Shown: positions 18,746 to 27,121 of the stretch, one piece after another
How positions within the stretch are numbered: the first letter of the stretch is position 1
Layout: the number at the start of each line of letters is the position of its first letter
Assembly: GCA_002403855.1 (NCBI GenBank)
Contig: DHIO01000026.1
Span: forward strand, 165,305-229,304
Direction: 5' to 3'
DNA: 64,000 nucleotides
From: Acidimicrobiia bacterium UBA4744
GTDB lineage: Bacteria > Actinomycetota > Acidimicrobiia > Spongiisociales > UBA4744
Translations under genes and position numbers: made by a program
Notes under the pieces: generated by a model
Databases searched by the model: none
Told to the model about the DNA's origin: nothing
Seen by the model: only the letters and a program-made list of their open reading frames with translations

Positions 18746-20392
18746 TCAGATTGGTTCCGCCGGCTCGCTGTCGATGAGGTGCTCGATGGTGCGAAGCAAC
18801 TGGGGAACCTGGAAGGGTTTGGTGATGAGACCGTCCATCTCGGCTTCGGCCAGGTTGTCGTCTAGCTCGGAAACGGTATCGGCGCTCATGGCGATGATGG
18901 GGACACGCTCGCCAATCTCTTCGACGCCACGAATGGCCGCGGCGGTCTCGAACCCGCCCATGCCCGGCATCCACAAGTCGAGCAACACGATGTCGAAGCG
19001 ATGGCTTCGCACGCTCTCGATCGCCTCAGGTCCGCCGGCTGCAGCCGATACGTGATGGCCGCGCCGCTCCAGCAACCGTCTTGCGACCATACGATGCGTG
19101 GGACTGTCGTCCACTACCAAGATGTTCAAATGCCGACGCCGCTCCCGCAACCAATGCTTGGTCACCAGAACAGTCAGGTCGAGCGGCGAGGGGCCACCGA
19201 TCACCGCTTCGATTGCCAGCCGGACGTCGTCGGGCGGGATCGGTTTGGTCAGGTATCCGGCAACATTCAGATCGCGACAGGTTGCCGCATCTCCGCGTTG
19301 TCCGATCGCGGTGAGGACAATCACGTGCATGGCAGCCAGGTTGTCGTCTTCTCTCAATGACCGTGCGAACTCCAAACCGTCGCCGCCGAGATCACAGACG
19401 GTCAGCGCAAAGGGCCGGTCCGCCGTCCGGGCATCCGTGAGAGCAGTCGCCGCTTCGCTCGGACCGGCGGCTGCGGTCGGCTGCATCCCGGACGAGCTGA
19501 GAACGCTCAGCAGTTTGCTTTGATTGACCTCATTGTCGGCCACCACGAGTATTGGTAGCCCCTCGAGATCCGATCGCCCCTTCAGTGGAGCCGACACCAT
19601 CTCCTCCGTGGCGAGGACCAAAGGGACGGTGACGTGAAACGTGCTCCCGTGGCCGAGTTCGCTTTCCGCCCAGATTTCGCCCCCCATGATCTTCACGAGC
19701 TGGCGGGAAATGGACAGACCCAGGCCGGTTCCCAGTTCCCGGCGGCCGTTGGGGTTCCCCACTTGTTCGTATGCTTCGAAGATCGACTCGAGCTTGTCGG
19801 GTGGGATCCCTGACCCGGTGTCGGCTACCTGCACGTGGACCACGGCTACGGTTGACTCCGGTTGCCGGGCACTCACTCCAACCGTGACGGCGCCTTCTTC
19901 GGTGAACTTCACGGCATTGCCGATCAGGTTGATGACGATCTGGCGCAGCCGACCGGGGTCCGCCACGACCAGATTTGGCACATCGTCCTGAAGGCTCAAA
20001 TCGAGACCGATGCCTTTTTCCTCGGCGGCCACAACCATCGATGTGACCGCGTCGCGCAGATTGTCGCGGAGATTGAAGGGGATCGCCTCCACCGTGAGAT
20101 GACCGGCCTCGATCTTCGACAAGTCGAGCAAATCGTTGACCAGCGTGAGGAGAGCGTCGGCGGACGTGTTGACCACCTCGACATATTCCCGCTGTTGAGG
20201 AGTGAGTTTGGTCTCCAGGGTCACTTGAGCCATCCCGAGAATGCCGGCAAGCTGCGTCCGCATCTCATGACTGACCTCGGCCAGGAATCGAGATTTGGCG
20301 TGACTGGCCTCTTCGGCGGCCTCGACGGCCGACCTGAGCGCGTTTTCTGTTTCCTCCCGATGCGATCTACTGGTCTCGTCGAGCATATCCAC
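18746..20392 (-). CDS. hybrid histidine kinase with two receiver domains
   Basis: This 548-residue cytoplasmic protein lacks a sensory input domain. After a short coiled helix come HisKA (His in EVSHEMRTQLAG, with Q replacing the usual Pro), HATPase (N-box VINLIGNAVKFTEEG, G1 VADTGSGIPPD, G2 GTGLGLSISRQL), a degenerate receiver (about 285-400) and a canonical receiver (about 425-540, Asp in IVLLDLWMPGMGG, Lys in LITKPF). The two receivers are joined by LVTKHWLRERR, a linker shared exactly with the 1311-residue kinase at 37339. Start is GTG 20392 or ATG 20386. Input probably comes from another protein. Confidence 0.87.
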   Translation of the reverse strand: MDMLDETSRSHREETENALRSAVEAAEEASHAKSRFLAEVSHEMRTQLAGILGMAQVTLETKLTPQQREYVEVVNTSADALLTLVNDLLDLSKIEAGHLTVEAIPFNLRDNLRDAVTSMVVAAEEKGIGLDLSLQDDVPNLVVADPGRLRQIVINLIGNAVKFTEEGAVTVGVSARQPESTVAVVHVQVADTGSGIPPDKLESIFEAYEQVGNPNGRRELGTGLGLSISRQLVKIMGGEIWAESELGHGSTFHVTVPLVLATEEMVSAPLKGRSDLEGLPILVVADNEVNQSKLLSVLSSSGMQPTAAAGPSEAATALTDARTADRPFALTVCDLGGDGLEFARSLREDDNLAAMHVIVLTAIGQRGDAATCRDLNVAGYLTKPIPPDDVRLAIEAVIGGPSPLDLTVLVTKHWLRERRRHLNILVVDDSPTHRMVARRLLERRGHHVSAAAGGPEAIESVRSHRFDIVLLDLWMPGMGGFETAAAIRGVEEIGERVPIIAMSADTVSELDDNLAEAEMDGLITKPFQVPQLLRTIEHLIDSEPAEPI

Positions 20393-20429
20393 CGGTCCAG
20401 GCTGGCAAGAGCGTCACCCCATGTAGTTC

Positions 20430-20445
20430 GATTCCGCTCGGAATC
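20430..20445. repeat. 6-bp inverted repeat between kinase and selenoprotein genes
   Basis: GATTCC and GGAATC flank a four-base loop GCTC. It lies 70 bases downstream of the selenoprotein stop and 38 bases upstream of the hybrid kinase start, both on the minus strand. It could be a weak terminator or an operator; there is no T-run. Confidence 0.25.
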
Positions 20446-20514
20446 CTCTCTTGCGCGTATCGGCAACTCGAGAAGCCCGGTTTAGGAGAGAATCCCGATC
20501 CGTCCTCCGGGTCC

Positions 20515-21891
20515 TCAACCATGGAGATCGTCTAGAGAGCCGAACTGGCTCTCGGCCGGTTCCGCTCAGCAGAACCACGGCTCAGTGAGCCGGGGACTCC
20601 TTTCGGCCACCGGAAGGAAGAAGTCCGATGAACCCATGATCTCGCCGGCGAGGACGGCGAACAACTCGCGGCCCTCCAGACCGTCGGCCACACCGGATTT
20701 GTGGAGTTCGGTCAGGCGAGCATGCAGGGCATCCATGCGGGGGTCTGCTGCGTGCCATCGCCAGCCGAGTGATTCCTCGTCGTATGCGTCGAGATAGGGT
20801 ACGAGCTCGGGCAGGTCGAGGAGCAGCGAGCCTCGGGGGATCAGGAGGCGGATCGTGAGCTGGACGGGATCGACGTTCCCGATGAGACGATGGTCGACGA
20901 CGAACCTCACGAGGTCGCGAAGATCGTCGAGGGATGTCCAAGGTGTGAAGGGCAGCCAGGTTGGTCGAATCTCTATGCTCTCTCCGCGCAGGAGCCGGAC
21001 GGCGGCCTCCTCGTCGGCGCGGGTATGGCCCTTGTCGAGCAGGCGAAGGGTCTGGTCGTTCGTCGTCTCGAAGGCCGACACGACGAACAGCAACCCGGAC
21101 GCCGCCAGCTCGGGCCACAACGCGGCGTGACGGATGATGAGTTCTACTTTGGTGGTGAGATCGAACGTCAGGTGAGGGTGCGCGGCGTGCATTGCCCGCA
21201 CCACCCGCAGGGAGTGGGCGGGAGCGTTGAAGAAGTCTGCATCGCCGAACGTCACATGACTGGCACCTAGTTCGACCAATTGACCGATATCCGCAAGAAC
21301 GCTGGCTTCGTCGACGACGCGGATCCTCCCTTCGTAGACGACCGGGATCGGGCAGTGACGACATCGATGCCGGCACCCGTGACTGGCCTCTACGTTTCCC
21401 ACCTTGCGGCGCTCGTCACCTACTTGAAGATGTGCATACCTCTCAAGTGGCGGCAGGCTCGTTCGAGAAGGTACATGGAACTTCGTCTTGCCCAGCTCGA
21501 CCAGCCGGGAGCCACGCGGGCGACGTCCCCGGCGGATTTCATCAGCCCAGCGAAGGAGACCGGGCTCGTATTCCCCCGAAACGGCATGATCGAATGGCGA
21601 CTCGCCGCTATCAAGGCCAAACCCGGCATACAGGCCGTAGGCACAAACCGGCAGGCGAGGATAGGCGGCCTTCACCATTCGGGCGGCCCGTGTAGCCAGC
21701 CTCATCGCCGTATGCATCGGGACTGAGAAGGCCAGCCCGTCCGACCACTCGAGGTCCTCACGGTCGAACCGTTTCACGGACAGATCGACGGTCCGGACTT
21801 GATGACCGGCACCACTCAATGCCGCCGCCGGAGAGGCCAGGTGCAGCGGCTGATGGCCGAGCTCGTAGGTAGACGCGAGGAGAACCTTCAT
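20515..21891 (-). CDS. CUAEP-tail radical SAM selenoprotein (Sec encoded by TGA 20568-20566)
   Basis: This protein has an N-terminal B12-binding-like region (KVLLASTYELGHQPLHLASP), then a radical SAM domain with C173, C177 and C180 in SHGCRHRCRHCPIP. Simple translation stops after 441 residues at ...EPWFC, at a TGA. Reading that TGA as selenocysteine continues AEPAESQFGSLDDLHG to a TGA at 20517-20515, giving 458 residues and the motif C-U-A-E-P, which names the known CUAEP/CCAEP-tail radical SAM family. A SECIS-like hairpin follows the UGA (separate entry). The reaction is unknown. It is divergent from an IF-1 gene; selA, selB, selC and selD are not in the window. Confidence 0.85.
20535..20553 (-). 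promoter_or_regulatory. bacterial SECIS-like hairpin
   Basis: On the minus strand GAGAGCC pairs perfectly with GGCTCTC around the loop AGTTC. The loop begins 20 bases after the UGA (19 bases between), inside the 16-37 base range known for bacterial SECIS elements, and has a G at loop position two, as SelB recognition requires. It lies within the coding extension of the radical SAM gene. Confidence 0.75.
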
Positions 21892-22041
21892 CGAGTCGAT
21901 AGGGTACGGTACTCGACCGTCTTAGGCGCGGTGCTGCAGCTGGGAATAGCCGCACTGCAACGCTATGTTGGTTCACGAGCCCGCGGCCGGATGTCGGTTT
22001 GTTGATCCGGCAGGCACTCTCAGGGCACAACGGAGCAGCTG

Positions 22042-22266
22042 ATGGCCAAAGAGAAGGATGTCATCCGAGTACAGGGGGTCGTACGCGAGACCCTCCCGTC
22101 CGCCATGTTCAGAGTAGAAATCGACGGTGGGCATGAGGTACTGGCTCGCGCCTCGGGCAAGATGCGGCGCGGCCGCTACATTCGTATCCTCCCCGGGGAT
22201 CGGGTGGATCTCGAGATGTCCGCTTACGATCCAACCCGGGGCAGGATCGTCTGGCGCTATCGCTGA
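22042..22266 (+). CDS. infA: translation initiation factor IF-1 (paralogue outside ribosomal cluster)
   Basis: This 74-residue single S1/OB-fold protein binds the ribosomal A site during initiation. The IF-1 core is clear: [54 protein letters not shown]. It has an extra residue in the [10 protein letters not shown] segment compared with the usual KMRxxYIRI, and starts [12 protein letters not shown]-1 is normally next to rpmJ-rpsM; none of these is here, so this may be a second copy. A GGAG lies six bases before the ATG. It is divergent from the selenoprotein gene (150-base gap) and six bases before the phosphatase gene. Confidence 0.92.
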   Translation: MAKEKDVIRVQGVVRETLPSAMFRVEIDGGHEVLARASGKMRRGRYIRILPGDRVDLEMSAYDPTRGRIVWRYR

Positions 22267-22272
22267 CCTTCG

Positions 22273-22737
22273 TTGGATCCGGCCACGATTCTCTTTGTTT
22301 GCACTGGGAACATCTGCCGGTCTCCGCTGGCAGAAGTCGCCGCTCTCAGTGCTTTGACCGCTCATTTCCAGGTACCGGAACTCGGCGTCGCGGGTCTGCG
22401 CGTCGCTAGTGCCGGAACCCATGCAATCAGGGACCGGCCGCCAACGCCCGAAATGCAGGCGGTTGCAGCCGAGGTGGGACTCGACCTCTCCAAACATCGG
22501 GCAACCCAGGCGGAGCCGAGGGAGCTGGCCGGCGCCTCCTTGGTCTACGCGATGGAAGTGAACCAGGTCATCTGGCTTCGGTCGCAGCGACCCGACATGC
22601 CGGTGGAACTACTCGGCGAGGCGGACATCGACGATCCATACGGCTCCACCTTGGCGGAGTACCGACGAGCTCGCCAAGAGATCGTGGCCGCCGTTCAAGC
22701 TCGCCTGCCGGAGATGATCGCTCTTGCCGACCACTGA
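22273..22737 (+). CDS. low-molecular-weight protein-tyrosine phosphatase family
   Basis: This 154-residue cytoplasmic phosphatase has the P-loop FVCTGNICRSPLAE (CX5R, nucleophilic Cys) near the N-terminus and the general acid Asp in IDDPYG near residue 123. It would dephosphorylate protein tyrosine or, in the arsenate-reductase-like branch, act on oxyanions. No kinase partner (BY-kinase) is adjacent. The start appears to be TTG at 22273, only six bases after the IF-1 stop, which suggests co-transcription with infA. Confidence 0.9.
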   Translation: MDPATILFVCTGNICRSPLAEVAALSALTAHFQVPELGVAGLRVASAGTHAIRDRPPTPEMQAVAAEVGLDLSKHRATQAEPRELAGASLVYAMEVNQVIWLRSQRPDMPVELLGEADIDDPYGSTLAEYRRARQEIVAAVQARLPEMIALADH

Positions 22738-22829
22738 GCTCATTGGGAGGGGACCCGCTGGTCAGATTCACTGCCGAGCAAGCGGCCCGTGTACCTCACC
22801 GGCGTCCAGAGCGGTGCCGACCTTGGAGG

Positions 22830-24236
22830 TTACTTCCTCCATGTTCGATTGAGTTCGTTGCCGTACGGGATGGTGAACCAGAAGGTGCTCCCCGCGCCAG
22901 GCGGCGAATCGACACCGATCTCTCCTCCGTGGGCCTCCACCACTCTTCTCGTGATGGCCATCCCGAGACCGGTGCTATTTTCTCCGCCGGTCGGTTTGGC
23001 GGACAGGGTTGCGAAATACTCGAACAAAGCCCGCCGATCGGCCTCGGTGAGGCCGGGCCCCTCATCCTTCACTTCCACCTTCCACGAGTCCCTCCGGCAT
23101 TGTTGACGCACCTCGATGGAGCTGCCGGCAGGTGAGAACTTGACGGCATTCGAGATGAGATTGTCCAGCACCTGGCGCAGCCGTATGGGATCTGCGTGCA
23201 CTCGGCCATTGCTGTGAGACATCAGCATCACGGCGGTTCCCTTCCGAGCGGCAAGGTTGGCGTGCCGGCGTACTGTGTCCTCGAGGAATTCGTCGACGCG
23301 AATGGTCTCTAGCTGCAGATCCAGCCGACCGGATTCGATCTTGGTCACATCGAGCAAGTCGTCGATCAGCTCCACCATGTAGCGCGCCTGACGGTTGATG
23401 TCGTGAAGGAATGCCCTCCTCTCTTCGAGGTTCAGCGAAGCCGATGGGTCTGCCAACAACTCGGCGGACATCCGAATGCTGGCAATCGGGTTGCGCAAAT
23501 CGTGCGCAACCGTCCCGAGAAACCGATTCTTGATCAGGTCGAGGCGGCGCAGCTCCTCGTTCTGATGTTCCGCTTCCTGCTTTTTGGCATCGAGCTCGGA
23601 AGCCATCCTCCCCTTCTCGACGATGACCGAGAGCTGTGCGGCAATGCTCTGGAATACCGAGACGTGCTGTGAGTGGTATTGATGGGGACGAATGCTGGAG
23701 AAGAACATGAATCCGACGGCCTCTCCGTTGACGATCAGGGGGCACGTCAGCGACGACCTCAGGCCTTCCGCGACTATCAGGCGAGTCGACTCCGAGCCGG
23801 GCTTACCGGCGAGGTACGCCTCGAGATCGTTGATGATCCGAGGCTCCCCGGTCTCGAGAACGCCCTGCAGACTGCTGCCTTCCAGTTTGGCCTCGTAGCC
23901 CGCCCCCAGTTGCAGCTCTCCGAGATCCGATCGAGCCCAACGGGCGACCACGGACCGCCCGCCGGTGCCGATGAGAGAAAAGCCGATCCGGTTGTACGGA
24001 ATAATGCCCCGGAAGCTGTCGAAGACGGTGTCCAGGATTTCGTCGAGAAGAAGACCCTGGTTTATCTCCGTCGTGATGCGGCCCAGATTCTCCGTTTCCA
24101 AGAGCCTCCGGTCGAGCGAATGGGCCAGGTCCTGGAGAGCGGCACCGAGGAGGTTGACCTGTTCGGGAAGCTCCGCGAATGAGGGCTCCTCGCCGCCGGG
24201 CGGCACAACTCCGGTGCTGGGGATGATGGTGCTCAC
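22830..24236 (-). CDS. GAF-domain sensor histidine kinase
   Basis: This 468-residue soluble kinase has a GAF domain at about 55-205 (IPYNRIGFSLIGTGGRSVV through SSLTCPLIVNGEAVGFMFFSS), a coiled linker, then HisKA with GTVAHDLRNPIASIRMSAELL and HATPase with N-box LDNLISNAVKFSPAG, G1 VKDEGPGLTEADR and G2 STGLGMAITRRVVEAHGG. GGGAG precedes the GTG start by nine bases. The kinase is divergent from the sirtuin gene. No cognate response regulator is nearby. The GAF ligand cannot be told from sequence. Confidence 0.9.
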   Translation of the reverse strand: MSTIIPSTGVVPPGGEEPSFAELPEQVNLLGAALQDLAHSLDRRLLETENLGRITTEINQGLLLDEILDTVFDSFRGIIPYNRIGFSLIGTGGRSVVARWARSDLGELQLGAGYEAKLEGSSLQGVLETGEPRIINDLEAYLAGKPGSESTRLIVAEGLRSSLTCPLIVNGEAVGFMFFSSIRPHQYHSQHVSVFQSIAAQLSVIVEKGRMASELDAKKQEAEHQNEELRRLDLIKNRFLGTVAHDLRNPIASIRMSAELLADPSASLNLEERRAFLHDINRQARYMVELIDDLLDVTKIESGRLDLQLETIRVDEFLEDTVRRHANLAARKGTAVMLMSHSNGRVHADPIRLRQVLDNLISNAVKFSPAGSSIEVRQQCRRDSWKVEVKDEGPGLTEADRRALFEYFATLSAKPTGGENSTGLGMAITRRVVEAHGGEIGVDSPPGAGSTFWFTIPYGNELNRTWRK

Positions 24237-24420
24237 GTTCTGCGACTCCCTGGTACCGCTTGGTCGGAGAAGTATCGGTCGATGAGAACGCCGGACTTGA
24301 GCACCTCAGCGCCGCGCCGCCGCTGTGTCGCGACTGCGGCCTAGATCTCATCTCATCCTGCACCGGTCGGATACCCTTCCTCGAGCATGGCAAGCAGCCA
24401 AGAACTCCGTTCCGAGCAGC

Positions 24421-24426
24421 TAGCGT
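24421..24426 (+). promoter_or_regulatory. leaderless-type -10 of the sirtuin gene
   Basis: TAGCGT ends seven bases before the GTG at 24434, with no Shine-Dalgarno between. Same geometry as plsB and the PAC2 gene. The rest of 24237-24420 shows nothing I can identify. Confidence 0.35.
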
Positions 24427-24433
24427 CCGGATT

Positions 24434-25195
24434 GTGATCGCCGATGTTGGTGGAGCAGCGAGAATCCTGAGACCCGCCGAAAAGATTCTTGTGTTCAGCG
24501 GGGCGGGTATCTCGACCGAATCCGGCATTCAAGACTTCCGAGGACCGGACGGCTTGTGGACCCGGATGGATCCAGAGGATTTCACGCTCGACCGCTACCT
24601 GCAGAACCAGGAAGTACGAATCCGTTCCTGGAGAATGCATCAAGAGGGGTTCTTCGGTGGAATGCTTCAGGCACGTCCCAATCGAGCTCACTATGCGGTA
24701 GTTCGCCTCTGGGAACGGGGACGAATGGCGGGTTGCGTGACCCAGAACATCGACGGACTCCACCAAGCGGCCGGCCTGCCTGAGGATCAGGTGGCAGAAC
24801 TCCACGGGAACCTGCGCCGGGTTCAGTGCACGGCCTGCCCGGCCTCCTGGGCGATCGAGGAAATCTTGGTGCGGCTCGAGGAAGGAGATCCTGATCCCAC
24901 CTGCACGGACTGCGGCGCCGTCGTCAAGACTTCGACGGTTCTCTTCGGAGAATTGCTTCCCGAGCGCACCTTCAAACGGGCCGTCGACATGGCGGCGATC
25001 GCCGATGCCGTGTTGGCGATCGGCACAACCCTCACGGTCTACCCGGCCGCCGATCTCGTGCTGTCCGCCGTGAGAGAAGGCTCCGATCTGGTGATCGTCA
25101 ACAGGGGAGCAACGTTGTTCGACCAACTCGCCGCCGCCACCCTCGACCGGCCGGCAGGTGAGGCCCTACCCGACCTCGTCGACGCCATCACGTGA
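24434..25195 (+). CDS. SIR2-family NAD-dependent protein deacylase
   Basis: This 253-residue sirtuin removes acyl groups from lysines using NAD. It has FSGAGISTESGIQDFRG (NAD site), TQNIDGLHQAAG, the catalytic His in AELHGNLRRVQC, a four-cysteine zinc site (CTACP and CTDCG), and IGTTLTVYPAADLV. An upstream ORF extension to 24260 looks non-coding; GTG 24434 gives a canonical N-terminus (VIADVGGAARILRPAEKILVF). The known bacterial target acetyl-CoA synthetase is encoded at 55928 and keeps the [11 protein letters not shown] acetylation motif. Followed after 44 bases by an FMN reductase gene on the same strand. Confidence 0.93.
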   Translation: MIADVGGAARILRPAEKILVFSGAGISTESGIQDFRGPDGLWTRMDPEDFTLDRYLQNQEVRIRSWRMHQEGFFGGMLQARPNRAHYAVVRLWERGRMAGCVTQNIDGLHQAAGLPEDQVAELHGNLRRVQCTACPASWAIEEILVRLEEGDPDPTCTDCGAVVKTSTVLFGELLPERTFKRAVDMAAIADAVLAIGTTLTVYPAADLVLSAVREGSDLVIVNRGATLFDQLAAATLDRPAGEALPDLVDAIT

Positions 25196-25239
25196 CAGGG
25201 GGAGAGTAGGTTGAAGCCTTCCTGTTGGAAAGGCACATC

Positions 25240-25947
25240 ATGGCCGATCGCCCTTACCGAATTCCCGTGCTCCATGGAACCGTTCGCAAAGGCGCTCGAA
25301 GTGCCCGGGTCGCCCAGCTGGTGACAAACCGACTGGCCGCACAGCCAGATGCCGAAACGCGCCTGATCGACATAGAATCCCTCGGCCTCGTCGGGAACGA
25401 TGAGGGGACCAGCATCAAGGATCCTGAGTTCTCGAGATTGGTCGACCAAGCAGACGGGTTGGTGATCGTTGCTCCGGAATACAACCACGGCTATCCGGCT
25501 TCCCTCAAGCACGCGCTGGACACCAACTACTCGGAATACGTGCACAAACCGGTAGGCCTGGTCGGGGTCTCGACCGGGGCTCTCGGCGGCGCCCGCATGA
25601 TCGAGAACTTGCTCCCCGTTCTCAGGGCTGTCGGCCTCGTGCCGGTTCAGCGCGACGTGACGGTCGGCAACGTGGCCGATGCCTTCGATGGCGAAGGGAA
25701 TCTCACTAATGAGGGCACCCTGGAGCGCATCGACGGAATGTTGAGGGAGCTCAGGTGGATGGCCGCCACGCTCCGCCGGGGGCGGGAAGCGATCCCGGCA
25801 GACCCCGGCCGCAAGCCGGCGACGTGCCCCGGCTGCAGCTCACCCATGAACCAGCATGGCACGCTGATCGACGAAGAGGCGGGCGGAACGGTGGGTCGGG
25901 TGCATGCCTGCCCGTTGTGTGGGAGGAGCGAAGCGGAAACCGGGTGA
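25240..25947 (+). CDS. NADPH-dependent FMN reductase with C-terminal zinc ribbon
   Basis: This 235-residue protein has a flavodoxin-like NADPH-dependent FMN reductase domain at about 1-175: HGTVRKGARSARVAQLV phosphate loop, and VIVAPEYNHGYPASLKHALD, the family signature. A tail of about 50 residues adds CPGC and CPLC pairs separated by roughly 27 residues, as in a zinc ribbon or rubredoxin-like knuckle. The tail is not part of the usual family length. GGAAAGG lies before the ATG at 25240. It could reduce quinones or azo compounds; the ribbon may bind a partner. The stop is two bases from the stop of the convergent DUF3105 gene. Confidence 0.87.
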   Translation: MADRPYRIPVLHGTVRKGARSARVAQLVTNRLAAQPDAETRLIDIESLGLVGNDEGTSIKDPEFSRLVDQADGLVIVAPEYNHGYPASLKHALDTNYSEYVHKPVGLVGVSTGALGGARMIENLLPVLRAVGLVPVQRDVTVGNVADAFDGEGNLTNEGTLERIDGMLRELRWMAATLRRGREAIPADPGRKPATCPGCSSPMNQHGTLIDEEAGGTVGRVHACPLCGRSEAETG

Positions 25948-25949
25948 GG

Positions 25950-26576
25950 TCACCCGTGCAAAGGAGTGCCCCCACGCACGTGATGATCTAGCCCTTCAAA
26001 AGTCCGGACGAACTCGCCGAGTTGATCACGCGTGGGTTCGTCCAGCTCGTCGAAATAGAACACCCGGCCCCATGCAACGGCGGCAGCCCGGCGCGCGACA
26101 CCATCGGGATCGACGATGTCCTGGTACGGCATCATCAACAGGTTTCGTCCCTGGAACTCCTCGAGCGACTGACGAAGGCCGTCGACCAGATCCGGACATG
26201 AACTCCCGCAGCTGTAGGTCAAGACCACACCTCCGTCCTCGAGATTGTGAACGAAGATCTCCGGCGGCAGTTGGATATCAGACTCGCCCCAGTTGGCCAA
26301 CCCCCCGAGGTGAGGTCCCGACGACGGCGGCCTGCTGTTGTAGGCAACATGCGGTTCGTCGATCGTGGCGAGGTGGTGGTTGCCCTGATCGGTAAAAGCC
26401 ACACCCGGGGCCGGCGGCTGGATGACAACTACGACGATGGCCGCGGCGACCAGTAACACCGAACCGGCGCCCAGCAAGATCGCTTTCCGTCGGTTGGCCG
26501 TCTTGGTGGCCGCAGCCTTGCGGGCTGCTTCTTCCACCCGACGTCGCTCTAGCGCTCTTCCCTTGGGGCGTGCCAT
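25950..26576 (-). CDS. DUF3105 membrane-anchored protein
   Basis: This 208-residue protein has a basic, alanine-rich cytoplasmic N-terminus, one transmembrane helix (AILLGAGSVLLVAAAIVVVVI) and an extracytoplasmic DUF3105 domain. The family signature is visible: VAYNSRPPSSGPHLGG, then EIFVHNLEDGGVVLTYSC. Two cysteines (SCGSSCPD) are close together and could form a disulfide or bind metal. Members are common in actinobacteria and deinococci and have no assigned function. The start ATG has a GGAAG nearby. A 10-base palindrome lies 12 bases upstream. Confidence 0.85.
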   Translation of the reverse strand: MARPKGRALERRRVEEAARKAAATKTANRRKAILLGAGSVLLVAAAIVVVVIQPPAPGVAFTDQGNHHLATIDEPHVAYNSRPPSSGPHLGGLANWGESDIQLPPEIFVHNLEDGGVVLTYSCGSSCPDLVDGLRQSLEEFQGRNLLMMPYQDIVDPDGVARRAAAVAWGRVFYFDELDEPTRDQLGEFVRTFEGLDHHVRGGTPLHG

Positions 26577-26587
26577 AGTCTTCCGGT

Positions 26588-26597
26588 GATACGTATC
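26588..26597. promoter_or_regulatory. 10-bp perfect palindrome upstream of DUF3105 gene
   Basis: GATACGTATC is a perfect palindrome between the OsmC gene end and the DUF3105 start, 12 bases before the start codon. It may be an operator or coincide with a -10. The site occurs alone. Confidence 0.25.
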
Positions 26598-26681
26598 GAG
26601 TCGGCCGGCTCTCGGCCTTGAGATATCCCCAACAAAAGGGCCCGCGCCTCTATTCCGACCTCAGGCCCCTGCGATTCTGCT

Positions 26682-27095
26682 TCAGGGGAGGATCTCCTTG
26701 GTATGGGTGATGTCTGCAACCGGGGACAACATCGCCGCGGCCGAGCAGAGTTTTGTTTCGCTGAGCCAGATGGCCCGCGCCAGGCGTCGCTCGTCGACCT
26801 CGCCCCAGACGCGGTAGTGCAACGCTATGTCGGTCCAGATGCGGGGCGGTTTCTCGGATCGTTGACCGGCAACCTCAACCTGCAAGCCCTTGCAGGGCTG
26901 TCTCATCTTCTCGAGCAAGTCAACGACATTGATCGCCGAGCAGGTTGCCAAGCCGACCAGCAGGAGTTGCATCGGACCGGGACCAGAAGCATCGGGGCCG
27001 GCACTCGAGCCCTCGACTCGAATCGACTGACCGGCCGTCGTCGTCACGTCGAAGGCTTCACCGGCGATGTGAGTAGCAGTAAGGATCTTGTTCAT
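26682..27095 (-). CDS. OsmC-family peroxidase-like protein
   Basis: This 137-residue protein belongs to the OsmC/Ohr superfamily of thiol-dependent hydroperoxide reductases. The first catalytic cysteine is in LLVGLATCSAINVVDLL and the second in WLSETKLCSAAAMLSPVADI. It is the short YhfA-like branch, not classical Ohr. ATG 27095 (MNKILTATHIAGEAF) chosen; the ORF continues upstream into the acyl-CoA synthetase. It lies 26 bases downstream of that gene on the same strand, so the two are probably co-transcribed. Substrate not determined. Confidence 0.87.
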   Translation of the reverse strand: MNKILTATHIAGEAFDVTTTAGQSIRVEGSSAGPDASGPGPMQLLLVGLATCSAINVVDLLEKMRQPCKGLQVEVAGQRSEKPPRIWTDIALHYRVWGEVDERRLARAIWLSETKLCSAAAMLSPVADITHTKEILP

Positions 27096-27121
27096 GCCGC
27101 GAGTATGGCTTGCCGGTCCGC

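Noticed and set aside
26666..26688. CCCCTG/CAGGGG hairpin as an OsmC terminator
   Set aside because: It straddles the stop codon and is not followed by a T-run; six base pairs with an 11-base loop is close to chance at this GC content.
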